Source of the DNA: Tetradesmus obliquus
Taxonomy: Eukaryota > Chlorophyta > Chlorophyceae > Sphaeropleales > Scenedesmaceae
DNA: 64,000 nucleotides
Reading direction: 5' to 3'
Assembly: GCA_030272155.1 (NCBI GenBank)
Contig: CP126202.1
Coordinates: 2,728,001 to 2,792,000 of the forward strand
Position numbers and translations under genes: made by a program. The notes under the pieces are model-generated. The model worked only from the letters and a program-made list of their open reading frames with translations. It searched no databases and was not told the origin of the DNA. This document shows, piece after piece, positions 35,270-45,206 of this stretch; the first letter of the stretch is position 1, and each line of letters opens with the position of its first letter.

Positions 35270-36938
35270 CTGTAATGCACAATGTGCCGCAATAATTGTC
35301 CTGAAGCAGCGCAGTGCCAGTCACATTGAAAGCCCGAAGCCTTGCTGCAAAATCCTTGCTTCAGAAGCCATGCCTGCGCTGGCTGATACCTGTTGCACCT
35401 TGTTGCGTTGTTTGGTTTTGTTGACTGCTCACAGGCAGTGACAAGCTTCTTTGTGGAGTCGCTAGCAGCAGTGCCGCGCGAAGCTGCATTTGAACTGGAA
35501 ACAGTGGCAGGCGCAGCGAGCAGCACAGTGACGGTGGTGTGGTGAGCACCGCAGCAGCAGCAACGGCCATGGTCACTATGCACAAGAAAAGCAGCTGCAG
35601 TACAGGGCATGTCACGCTTTCGCTTTGGTAATGAGATGCAGACTTCACTCTCCTCAGGAGGCAGGCTGCCATCTGTGTCGCATTGCAGCTATGAGCAGCA
35701 GCATGCCATCTGCTCGTGGTCATGGGTGAATGCTGCATGCACCTTTATCGCATCAAGATTTGCTTGCATCTTACACATACGCTTGCCTCACTCACATGGT
35801 TGCCTGCTGTGGCCCGTTGTTTTGCTGCTGTTTGCTTCCTTATGACAATCCTTGTGACGAGGCGCCTGATTTTACCCAGCAGCCAAGCCCTACTCATCAG
35901 AGGCATCGCACTCTACACTTTGCAGCCAGGCAGCCGTCGCATTGCGGCTGTCACGGAGTGTCATGAGCACCCTGTGAAGCTCAGCTACAGCCAGCTGCTG
36001 CTGGTGCGGCCGCTGGTGGCGGGGCTGGCTGGCCCGCTGCCGGCTGTGCTGCCAGGCCTGCAGGAATTGAGCAGGTGGGCACGGCATTTACTTTTGTTGT
36101 AGTCGTTTGTTGTTTGCTGCTAGTTATTGTTGAGGGTGTGTCATGCAGCGCAGGCAGATTATTGGGGGCTAGCTGCTGACGATGAGGGCCATGAATTCTT
36201 GCAATGCATTAAATGTTTGGCACAATGCAAGCTCAGCTACAGCCAGCTGCTGCTGGTGCGGCCCCTGGTGGCGGGGCTGGCAGGGCCGTTGCCTGCAATG
36301 CTGCCAGGCTTGCAGGAGGTGAGCAGGTGGGTGCAGGAACTGTTGCCATTATGTTTGTTGTTGTTTCTGCTAGTTGGTGTTTGATGTCCATGTCATACAG
36401 CAGTTGAAGTGCATGGGCATGCAGCTGCTGCTGTTCCGCCAGTTGGAGTGTGCAATGCATCTCATCATTTGACAGAATGCAAGCTCAGCTACAGCCAGCC
36501 GCTGGTGGCAGGGCTGGCTGGCCCGCTGCCTGCTGTGCTGCCAGGCCTGCAAGAAGTAGGCAGGTGGGCGCGGCAGAGTGTTGATCATTTGTTGTTGGCA
36601 AGTGTGGTGTTCTGCTGGTTGTTGTCGAGTGTTGTTGACAGAGAGTTGTGGTTGCACAATGTAAGCAGTGGACCTCAGCTGGCGTGTGGTGCAGCGCAGG
36701 GCGATCATGGGGAGCTTGATGCTGCTGTTGAGAGGCCCCTGATTGCACATAGCATTTGGGTGTTCGACACACTGCAGTGGATGTATAGCAGTAAGCGACA
36801 AATGCCTAAGCCAATCAGCTTGTCTACCGCTTGTGCTGCTGCCGCTGCTGTGGGTTTGCCCTGCACTGTGCCTGTGCAGGGGCTTGCAGCAAGGTGTTGA
36901 CTCACTGCTTCAACCGCTGGCTGGCTTGGTGGCACCTC

Positions 36939-36973
<35 letters not shown>

Positions 36974-37230
36974 GGCAGCAGTGGCAGCACCTTCAGCACT
37001 TTCAGCAGCAGCGGTAACTCACCAGCTTCTGCTGCATCTGCAGCACCAGCACGCAGCCCCTTGCAACCAATGCAGCCAGCAGCAGCAGCACCTTCAGCAC
37101 AGCAGCGTGCAGCAGCGCGTGTAGCAGCAGCAAAGGCCCGGCGGCTGTCAGCAGCAGGCGCAGCAGCAGGAGCAGGTGCAGGTGCATCCAGCAATCAAGG
37201 ACCTGCAGCAGGCAGCGGAGCAGCAGGCTC

Positions 37231-37275
<45 letters not shown>

Positions 37276-38057
37276 GTCGGAGGACTTTTCAGGCCTCTGG
37301 GTGAAGGATGCTGCACGTTCAGACCTGAGTGAGTGGCTGCTGCTGGTTTTTCTGAGGGGCGCCGGCATTTGTGTGCGTGCAGTTGTTGCAGCAGAGCAGC
37401 AGCTAAGAGCATTGCGCAGCGCGCTTTCAGTCTGTTATCAAGTAAGTGGTTGGACATGGCTGCTTTCACTGGTACGTCCCAAGTCCCCTGCAGAAGCCGT
37501 GAATTTGTCAAAGGCGTCGCTTGCGGCTTTAATTCTGCCAGGATGCTTGATGCTTGAACTTGTGTGCATTGTGCTCACCTCATCCCTCTGCTGCTGCTGC
37601 TGCTGCTCTGCTGTTGTGTAGCTGGCGATGCTGGATGTGCTGGGGCTGTCTGGCATGCAGCAATCTCTTGCGCCCAGCATGTTGATCTGTTTGTGACTGC
37701 TGTTGCCTCCTTTTCTCAGGTGGCTACGAGGCAATGCTGGATGTGCTGGGGCTGTCGGGCATGCAGAAGGTCACAGCTCGGCTCATAGAGGGCGTGGAGA
37801 TCCAACAGGTGCGCTGCAGCTGGGTTTTTAGTTTTGGGCTTGCTCGCATTGATCTCCGGCTGCTCAGCTATGGGTGCGTATCAGCAGTGTGCTATAACAA
37901 GTGGATGGGGCAGTGCATGTCGCCAGACGCTGCACTGCCAGTTACCCCGTTTGTAAAAGACAAGCTTCAGGCTCACTGTGAGTTTGTGACAATAGTGCCC
38001 TTCTTTGGAAGCGCCGTAGATTTCGATCATCTGCTGCACTCCTGCTGCTGCTGCTTC

Positions 38058-38096
<39 letters not shown>

Positions 38097-38179
38097 AGAC
38101 TAGTTCAAAGTTCACTGTGAGCTTCGTGACAGTGGTCCCTTTCTTCAAGGTCACTGAAGAAGTGCCCCTCACCTGCTGC

Positions 38180-38235
<56 letters not shown>

Positions 38236-39591
38236 AGACAAGTTCAAAGTTCACTGTCAGCTTCGTGACAGTGGTCCCTTTCTTCAAGGTCACTGAAGAA
38301 GTGCCCCTCAACGGCGGCAGCACGCAGCAGCGGCGGCGAGACCTGCGGCAGGGCCAGCAGAGCGCAGCAGCTAGGACTGTCGCCTTACCTGATCAGCGGG
38401 GTGTGCTTGTGGAGATGGCTTGGGGTGCGCCGCTGGCAGGTGAGAGCGTGGGTGGGTTTATTTGGAGTTGTGTGGTTGATGTTGTGTTGCCTTGAGACCT
38501 GAATGGGCCTGGTTCAACGCCAGGACTATTTAAACATCAGGGAAAGTACACCACAGATCTCGAATTCAACAGCTTTAACAGCAGCCAGGAAGAGGGTGGG
38601 CGGGCAAGGCCGGCAGAGTGCAGCAGCAAGGACCGCAACCTCGGCTGAGCAGCGGGGGGTGCTTGTGGAAATGGCCTGGGGTGCTCCGCTGGCAGGTGAG
38701 AGGCTGGGAGGGTCATGGTGAAGTATGTGGTTGATGATGTGTTGGCAGGACACCAGAATGAGCCTGGTACACAAACGGCGCTTCACAGGTATGAAGGAAA
38801 CTACACAGCAGACCACCATTGCACAGCGCAGCAGCGGCGGCGAGAGGTGCGGCAGGGCCAGCAGAGCGCGGCGGCAAGGACCGCAACCTCGGCTGAGCAG
38901 CGAGGGGTGCTTGTGGAGATGGCCTGGGGCACCCCGCTGGCAGGTGAGAGGGTGCTGCACGTGGGCTGGTTGTTGGAAAGTTTCTGCATTCTTTTAGAGA
39001 GTTTCTGCATGTTTTTGCTTGGTGCGGTATGTATGTGTAGGCTCTGTGCAGGTGAGGGGGTCAGTCAGTTTCAGCAGAGCGCAGCAGCAAGGGCTCTTGC
39101 GTCACCTGATCAGGGGGGCGTGCTTGTGGAGATGGCTTGGGGTGCGCCGCTGGCAGGTGAGAGCGCTCAAGTGATTGGGGTGTTTGAGTGAAACATATCA
39201 GCGCTCATCATCGCACTGATTAGTGTTAGTATCTCACCTGCGTGTTTGTCGACGAAGCATCAGTAGCGCCAACATGGGCCTTGCGGCAAATATATTTGCC
39301 ACACTGGAAACATGCTGTCATTGATACCTTCCCTTTGCCGCAGACGACAATGCTGCCGCCATCATTGCCGTTGCTGCTGCAGGCACCCTGACCGAGCTCT
39401 ACTCACTACTACCAGACGGCAGCATGACGGTTACAGCAGAGACACGCATTGGCAGCAAGCAGGCGAAGGCGGTGACTGTTTATAAGCGGGCAGCAGGCAG
39501 CAGGGAAGCAATGCTGGCCGACAGCAGGCGGCGCAACGGCAGCGTAGGGGACGTGCTGCGAAAGCAGCAAGACCAGGGGCTGAGCGTGTAA
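34101..39591 (+). CDS. Plastid protein fusing an NTF2/SnoaL-like domain with a lipocalin-like domain
   Basis: Ten exons all agree in phase: 34101-34228, 34316-34373, 34641-34726, 35019-35127, 35435-35541, 35880-36074, 36880-37328, 37720-37808, 38238-38439 and 39344-39591 (stop), giving 556 residues. Residues 1 to about 75 are a transit peptide (ARQSLVLHMQPACWQQ, RRRASHLHAAAA). Residues about 88-200 match the NTF2/SnoaL fold: VTRLYAALNARNAAAISSCL, DVAYENLAIADSLAG, LIRGIALYTL and ECHEHPVKLS. A Ser/Ala linker follows (228-345). Residues about 350-530 (FSGLWVKDAARSDLSGYEAM, LIEGVEI, SFVTVVPFFKVTEEVPLNGG, RRRDLRQG, VLVEMAWGAPLA, AKAVTVYKR) look like a lipocalin-like beta barrel of the WxKD..RSD type. 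A small-molecule binding role is likely; the ligand is unknown. No catalytic residues can be assigned. Confidence 0.88.
35970..36575 (+). repeat. Three copies of the NTF2-domain exon end
   Basis: The real donor-side segment (KLSYSQLLLVRP... LPAVLPGLQE) ends at 36074. Copies end at about 36328 and 36564, spacing 236-252. Both copies are still open and followed by GTGGG donors, downstream of the real exon. Confidence 0.85.
37231..37272 (+). repeat. Exonic (CAG)n read as poly-Ala
   Basis: About fourteen CAG/GCA units inside exon 36880-37328, read in the GCA frame as alanine just before ESEDFSGLWVKD. The same triplet is read as Gln in the PDZ gene and as Ser in the SAP-like gene. Confidence 0.8.
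37620..37670 (+). repeat. Acceptor-side copy of exon 37720-37808
   Basis: TGTAG followed by the AMLDVLGLSGMQ codons, about 105 bases upstream of the intact exon; broken after 40 bases. Confidence 0.75.
37965..38236 (+). repeat. Two acceptor-side copies of exon 9, with CTG runs
   Basis: Segments near 37968-38010 and 38100-38172 repeat the start of exon 38238-38439 (KFTVSFVTVVPFFKVTEEVP) at a spacing of about 135. (CTG)n runs at 38060-38097 and 38183-38236 end directly at the acceptor-like CAG of the second and third units. Confidence 0.85.
38590..39165 (+). repeat. Three donor-side copies of exon 9
   Basis: Copies ending at about 38695, 38943 and 39157 repeat GQQSAAART... QRGVLVEMAWGAPLA with a GTGAGAG donor, spaced 213-256 bases, downstream of the intact exon. 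Each keeps the reading frame and the same +1 phase at the donor. Confidence 0.85.
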
Positions 39592-41017
39592 CAGACCATT
39601 TGTATACACTCCGTGAGGACTCGGAGGATGTGTAAATTCGTTCTTATACACATATGAGAGGCTGTAGGAGTGTGACGCATATGCATGCTTTGCTAGCACT
39701 GTGTGCGCTGTCCTGGCTGCTCAATTGGGGAGCCAGCTGGCGGGGGCAGACTCAAATGCCACAAATGTCAGCTGGGCTGGTTGCAAGCACACCGAGGGAG
39801 AGGAGATGTAAGCAGCAGGGAAGCAATGCTGGCTGACAGCAGGCGGCGCAACGGCAGCGTAGGTGACGTGCTGCGCAGGCAACAGGACCAGGGGCTAAGC
39901 GTCTGTTTTGTCTGCGGGGCTAATGGAAGTGTGACGCAGATGCATGTTCCGCTAGCACTTTGTGCGGTCTTGATTGCTTTTTGGGCAGCCAGGGGCAGGC
40001 TCATATGCCAAGGGTGCATCCTTATTTCAGGAGCTGGGCTGGTATCAGCGCACCAAGCGAGACAAAGGCGGCAGCAGGGAGGCGATGCTGGCTGACAGCA
40101 GGCGTCGCAACGGCAGCGTGGGTGACGTGCTGCGGAAGCAGCGGGACCAGGGGCTGAGCGTGTAACCCGAGTGTTTGAGAGGCTGATATTGCTGTGGGTT
40201 GGTCGCAAGTTGGTGATGACGATGAGTGTGTTGCGCAAGCACTGCTTGCTGAGCAGGACAAGGGCTGGGCGTTTGCACTGCACACATGGTCACGTGACCA
40301 TGTCACATGGTTAGTTACTGGATGGGGCGCTGCTTTTCAAGGATTCTGGCGGTGGCAACAGCTAGTCACTGTAGAGACATGTCAGCAGCCAAATCATAGG
40401 CAGGAAGTTACATGCAGTCCTGACACCACGCATGTGAACATGGTGTGTACCACTGGTTGTGCACAACAGGACGAACACACGGCCTGGGACCATCCGTTTG
40501 TAGAGAGGAGAACCTTATAACACAAGACAGCAAGGCTCATGAACCACTCCGTGGCTCTTGGAGGGGGAACACCAGCCTGGTGCTTTGTCAGTGACAAAGT
40601 GTGCACAGTGCCCTACCATGCAATACATGCCAGCCTGAGGACTCAAACCTGTCGCAGGCATCAGCCAAGCAGGCTGCCACCAGCCACAAAGTCCACCAAA
40701 CCAACACCAGCCGCAACACGCTTTCGTGTCCTGACAGACAAGGAAACCTCACCCTGAAACCACGAACCTATGCTACAACTATAAAACATCCCTAGGATAC
40801 AACCGTGGCCGTGATACTGGCTACTCTGACGGCCCAAGCACCGCTGTAAAGCCCATGCCCAAATGCAACCCAACTCATTCATTGTACCATACAAAACAAG
40901 TACAGCTACTGCACATGACAAACCTTGGTTGTGAACATAGGTGCCCTCACATGCAAGGTAGCTTTGACTGCTCTGCCATGCTGTCTTGCAAGGACAACCT
41001 CCACAGCAACTAAACCC
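39592..41017. other. Convergent intergenic region with copies of the last coding segment
   Basis: 39811-39900 and 40070-40165 repeat the last about 95 coding bases of the NTF2-like gene (REAMLADSRRRNGSVGDVLR). The third copy keeps an intact TAA after GLSV and follows a TTATTTCAG acceptor. The rest, 40170-41017, shows no gene. Confidence 0.7.
39631..39635 (+). terminator. Candidate TGTAA polyadenylation signal
   Basis: TGTAA 40 bases after the stop at 39591. Green algae commonly use TGTAA, but a five-base word occurs often by chance. Confidence 0.3.
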
Positions 41018-43761
41018 CTATACCTGCTGCTCGCCAGCGCCACTGCTGCTGCTGCTGCCTGCAGGCCCCTCCTCCTTCTTATCTGCTGCCCAGCCGCGCG
41101 CCCGCTCCCGGCCCTGCTGCACATTCTCCACGATATTCTGTGCCCGGTTCAACCCTGATTGCACGAACAGCCAGATCACTCCGTATAGCATGTAGCATGC
41201 TGTCACAAGCCCCACCAGCAGCATCATCACTGCAATCACAGCTCCAAATGCAATGCAGCACTCGCCGCCGCCAGCTGCAAGGGCCTCCCCCATTAGCGGT
41301 GCCCCGCTGCCATTGCACTGGCAGCAAGCACAGCAAGCAGCAGACGTAGCGCGGCGGGGCAAACTGTTGGTGGCCATTGCAGCTAGAGCGAGACATTATC
41401 AGCAAGGGACAGCAGCATCAAATTATAGTCGGCAGCTTCTAACAAGTTTCATACAAGGAGGTGAGGCGCAACAGCAGAGTCCAAGGCTGCGCATGTGGCA
41501 CATGCAAAAGCACTTTGCGTGTTGTATTTCCATCTGCATTTGCATTCGGATGTGAATATCTTAGTCTTATGAAAGGATCAAGAGGGCGAAGCATGTTTGG
41601 CCTTCTTTGCTCTTTCACATATGCCTTTTTGCATGCAATGCAACACAGCACTGCCTCACCTCGAGGCACCACATGCAGGGGCACCAGATTGTGTCCGGCA
41701 GGAAGATCGCTGCACGCGCTGCAGCAGCAGACAGCAGCAGCAGCACACAGCAGCAATGCAGACCATGGCGCTGAGAGCATGGCACATCAGAGGCACACCA
41801 ATGGACACGCAGCAGCAGCAGCAGCAGCAGCAGGAACCACCCATAGCACCTTGCAGCAGAGCTGGTGTGACTATACAGCGTCGAGCATGCAATGGAATGA
41901 AATGGAATGAAAGCTCGCATGCATAGCCGGCCTGGCTGTATGGCCGCCGCATGCTGCCCATGTGCTGCGTGCTTTTTTTCAATTCGCTTTTTTCAATTAT
42001 ACGTGTGCCGTTCCTCACCTCCACAGTACGCCGCACACAGCAGCAGCAGGCTCAGGCACAAGCCCACAATGCCCAGCATTATCAGCCCGTTGAGCAGGTG
42101 TATGACTGGGTAGGGGGCATCTATGTTCCAGCTACTGCCGCTGCCGCCTCCACCAGGGCTAGGGCTGGGACTAGGGCTGGGGTCGCTGCTGCTGCTGCTG
42201 CTGCTGCCTTTTCCAAACATGTCGTTTGTCACGGGTATGTAGCCTAGCACTGCGATGCTTGCTGCCATTACCAGCACAAACATAATTGCAAGAGTGACCT
42301 GCACATCATTAGAAGCAACCAAGAGAGTGAGAAAGGATGCATTACAGAGCAGCACACGTGACCTTGGTGTGATGTTTGTGGCAAAATAGCATGGTATGCC
42401 TGCAAGCTGACAGCTAGACACTGCTCAAGAGTGCAGTGTCAGCCTCTTCATGAGTGCAGTGCCAAGCACAACACAGCACACCCCAGCAGCTACTTAGCTA
42501 GTAGCCTTGAGGTGGTGGTGCTGCTGCTGCTGCTGCAAGCAGCACACTGTTTGCGGTCACCTGGTGTCCGAGGATGGAAGCCCACCATAGCCGCTGGTAG
42601 CGGTACCTGCAGGCGGATGCACATGCAGGCGATGCGGCTGCATGAGCCAAGGCAAGAGCTGGTGAAAGAGCTGCCATATATCATTTATGATATATGTGCA
42701 GCACCACACGCATGAGAAGGAAGAAAGGGGCGCACGGGGATGGTTTCGGTGGCCACAACAGCAGGTGCAGGATTGCTAGCCTCTGGAGGCTCCATGCTAG
42801 TTACAAACTCCTCCTTGCAGGAAAGTGCTTCCTGCAAGCAGCAGCACCTGCCCCGACCAGCCTGTTGAAAGCTTCCTGCCTGTGCTGCTGCCTGCATGCA
42901 CTGCTCCTGCGGGCATCTACTCCTGCGAGTTACGGACGCTTCATGCAAGCACAAGGTGCCTGCAGACCTATCATCCCGCTTGCACTGCTGCTCCTGCACG
43001 CTGCTGAAAGCTAGCCAGCAACAATTGCGCACAGCAGATGCCGATGTAACTGCCATGCTGCTGCAACCTGGCTGTTTTTTAAATGCTGCCAGCTGCATAG
43101 GTCTGGCCATGCCAAGCCCTCTTTAAATAGCAGTGCTCTAATCGACTAAGCACCAAGCAACCGACCTGTACTTGCAGACTTCACACTGGTAGGATGCATC
43201 CGCCCTGTGGTTGGTTTCCCGCCACTGCTGCAGGCACTGCCTGTGCACGTACTTGCTGCTGCCACTGCACATGCATGGGCATATGAGCGGGTTGCTGCGG
43301 TCCTGGCTCTCAGCTGTCTCCTGCTCAAAGCAAATCCTGCAAGCACACCAGGCATGACAGTCGTATATATTTGGATGTCGAGGATGCCAGATTGCTTGCA
43401 GGCCAACAACAGTGATTAACACAACCCTCAGTAGCAGCGTAGTAGTGCAGGCAAGCAACAGTATGAACAGCATGGGATAGCGTGCACACCCTGGCATGCA
43501 AGCTGTCTACGCCTCGACTTGCCTGCATGTGCCGATAACTTTGTCCTTGTCTGGAACTGAGCTGCAAGACAGTGACCTGTGGGAGCAGCTGGATGCCTGA
43601 CCAGCAGGTGCAATGTCTACTGCCACCTCTGTTGCTGCAGTCCGCTGAAAGCCAGGCTGCAGTAGGGGTGCTGATTCCTCGTCCCGCTGCCGAGCATCGT
43701 CTACCGATGCTTGATCGCCTGTTGCTGCTGCTACCTTGGTGTTGCCTTTGCTGCCCGTCAT
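41018..43761 (-). CDS. RING-CH (MARCH-type) membrane E3 ubiquitin ligase
   Basis: Exons 43761-43523, 43336-43166, 42606-42561, 42298-42019, 41718-41660 and 41317-41018 (stop), all in phase, give 364 residues. The RING-CH zinc finger spans residues about 79-136: CRICFE, CPCMCSGSSKYVHRQCLQQW and CEVCKY supply the C4HC3 ligands. Right after it comes YRYRYQRLWWASILGH, the family's usual lead into the membrane part. Hydrophobic spans are LAIMFVLVMAASIAVLGYI, HLLNGLIMLGIVGLCLSLLL and, in the last exon, AFGAVIAVMMLLVGLVTACY. A Cys-rich loop (WCPCMWC, GGGECC) precedes the last span. It would transfer ubiquitin to membrane proteins. The first intron is of the GC-AG type (TGCAG|GCAAGT) and splits the finger's CRIC codons. 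Confidence 0.88.
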
Positions 43762-44369
43762 GCCTGCTACGAGCGATTTCAGACGAGGGCAATTTTCAAA
43801 AGGTGAGGGTAGGTGAAACTACAGACGCATCGTTGCGCTTGGATGTCCCACAGCTCCCCAGGTCCGTTCAGAGAAGGTCAGTAGCAGCTCACTAGGGTAA
43901 CCAGGCAGGCAGGTGAGGCAGGTGCATGAGCATGCAATGTGTCGCATCAGTCCGTGCATGCGATAGTACCGCCAAAAGGTTTCATGGCGAACAGTCTTCC
44001 TTTGCTTAGACTGTCCTTTTAACAAGGACAGGTCACATCTCCTCCACTTGAAAGCTGACAGTCAAGTCCTGCCTAACATTCCTGAAGGTGACTTGCCTCC
44101 CAGGCAAAAGCAGTGAATACCAGGCACAGCTTGAAAGCACTGCATCAGAGTATACCCTAGACACAGCTGGAAACACAGGTGAAGCGGCCGCTTGCCGCGG
44201 CTTTGCCAGCTACAGTAGAATATAACCGAACGCCAGCAACTCTAAGCCTCAGGGGCCAGAGCTAGCAGCTGTCATCACAGCTGTCTGACATCGAAGTCAG
44301 ATGACGGAGCTGCCATTTCCAAGCAGCCAGCATCAGTAGTCAAGGTCCACATGGCACCGGCAGCTGCAT
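43762..44369. other. Intergenic region, nothing recognised
   Basis: About 600 bases between the start of the RING-CH gene and the end of the next minus-strand gene. It presumably holds the RING-CH promoter. No repeat or conserved frame is seen. Confidence 0.4.
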
Positions 44370-45069
44370 TCATGAGGTTACTGTCGTGTAAAGCGGCTTG
44401 TCATTGCGCACAGTAGGCATGGATCCTGCACACATCCACACGCGGAGCATCAGGAGACTTCGGGCGGGCCCGGGGGTCTCCTGGTCCAGCATTGCTTGAA
44501 GGTGCGTGAATGTACGTATACGTTGTGTTACATCCTTAGCAGTCATACCATCAGCCCAGACCATTACCTACAGAGCACAACAGCTAAACCCCCAGACAAA
44601 GCCCTAACTACTAGTAACTTGGTAAGCACCGTACACCTGTCTTCTGCAAGGCCAGCGCTTGTCAAACATTTCACATTCTGGGTGCTGTAGCGCAACAGTG
44701 TTGTTTGGATCACAAGCAGCAAGGCTGCTGAGCCATGCTGGCAGGTATGCATGCAGCTGGTGGGAGAGGATCACATAGCCAGCAAAAGAGCTGGCACCCT
44801 GCTGCAGCTTCATGGTCTACCTTCAGCTAAATTACTGCACCATAGGATCAAGCACAGTCACAGCTGCTACACACCAAGAACCAGAAAGCACCGCACAACA
44901 CTGCTCAGCGCAATCTTGCCGCTGGCTTTAGTACGACAACGGCACACGTGCATAGCTACCAGTTCATATCACACCATACCCTTCACGTACACAGCTGATC
45001 TCACCATCTCAATGCGCTGATTCCTAGCAGTTCTCCTGTCCTCCAAGACCCCAGTGTTGTCAGTCACTC
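44370..45069 (-). CDS. Unknown protein, 5' end unresolved (separate gene or CLASP 3' extension)
   Basis: Three exons agree in phase: 45069-45005, 44816-44637 and 44567-44370 (stop), at least 146 residues. Readable parts are VTDNTGVLEDRRTARNQRIE, LQQGASSFAGYVILSHQLHA, HPECEMFDKRWPC, VMVWADGMTAKDVTQRIRTF and LDQETPGPARSLLMLRVWMC. The conserved-looking composition supports real coding sequence, but I do not recognise the family. No good start codon lies in the 137 bases before the CLASP stop. The first exon needs one base from upstream, and an alternative donor in the last CLASP exon (GCAG|GTAGCG at about 45235) would supply it in phase. Both readings are open. Confidence 0.5.
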
Positions 45070-45206
45070 CTGCACTGCAAGAGTCTGCTACCACCTACTT
45101 CTGCAGACTCAGCATCCACCTGTTCACCTTTCCTGTCTGCGCCCCTTCACATCCCCTACACCAACTCAACTCCTAGGCCTGCTGCTTCCTGCAAGCGCAG
45201 CTCCAG

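Noticed and set aside
41018-41377. Stand-alone 119-residue membrane protein
   Set aside because: An acceptor at 41318 joins this frame in phase to the RING-CH gene, supplying that family's expected Cys-rich loop and last membrane span; it is the final exon.
41439-41486. Alternative last exon of the RING-CH gene (PWTLLLRLTSLYETC)
   Set aside because: In phase, but gives a short meaningless tail; the exon at 41317 gives a family-like end.
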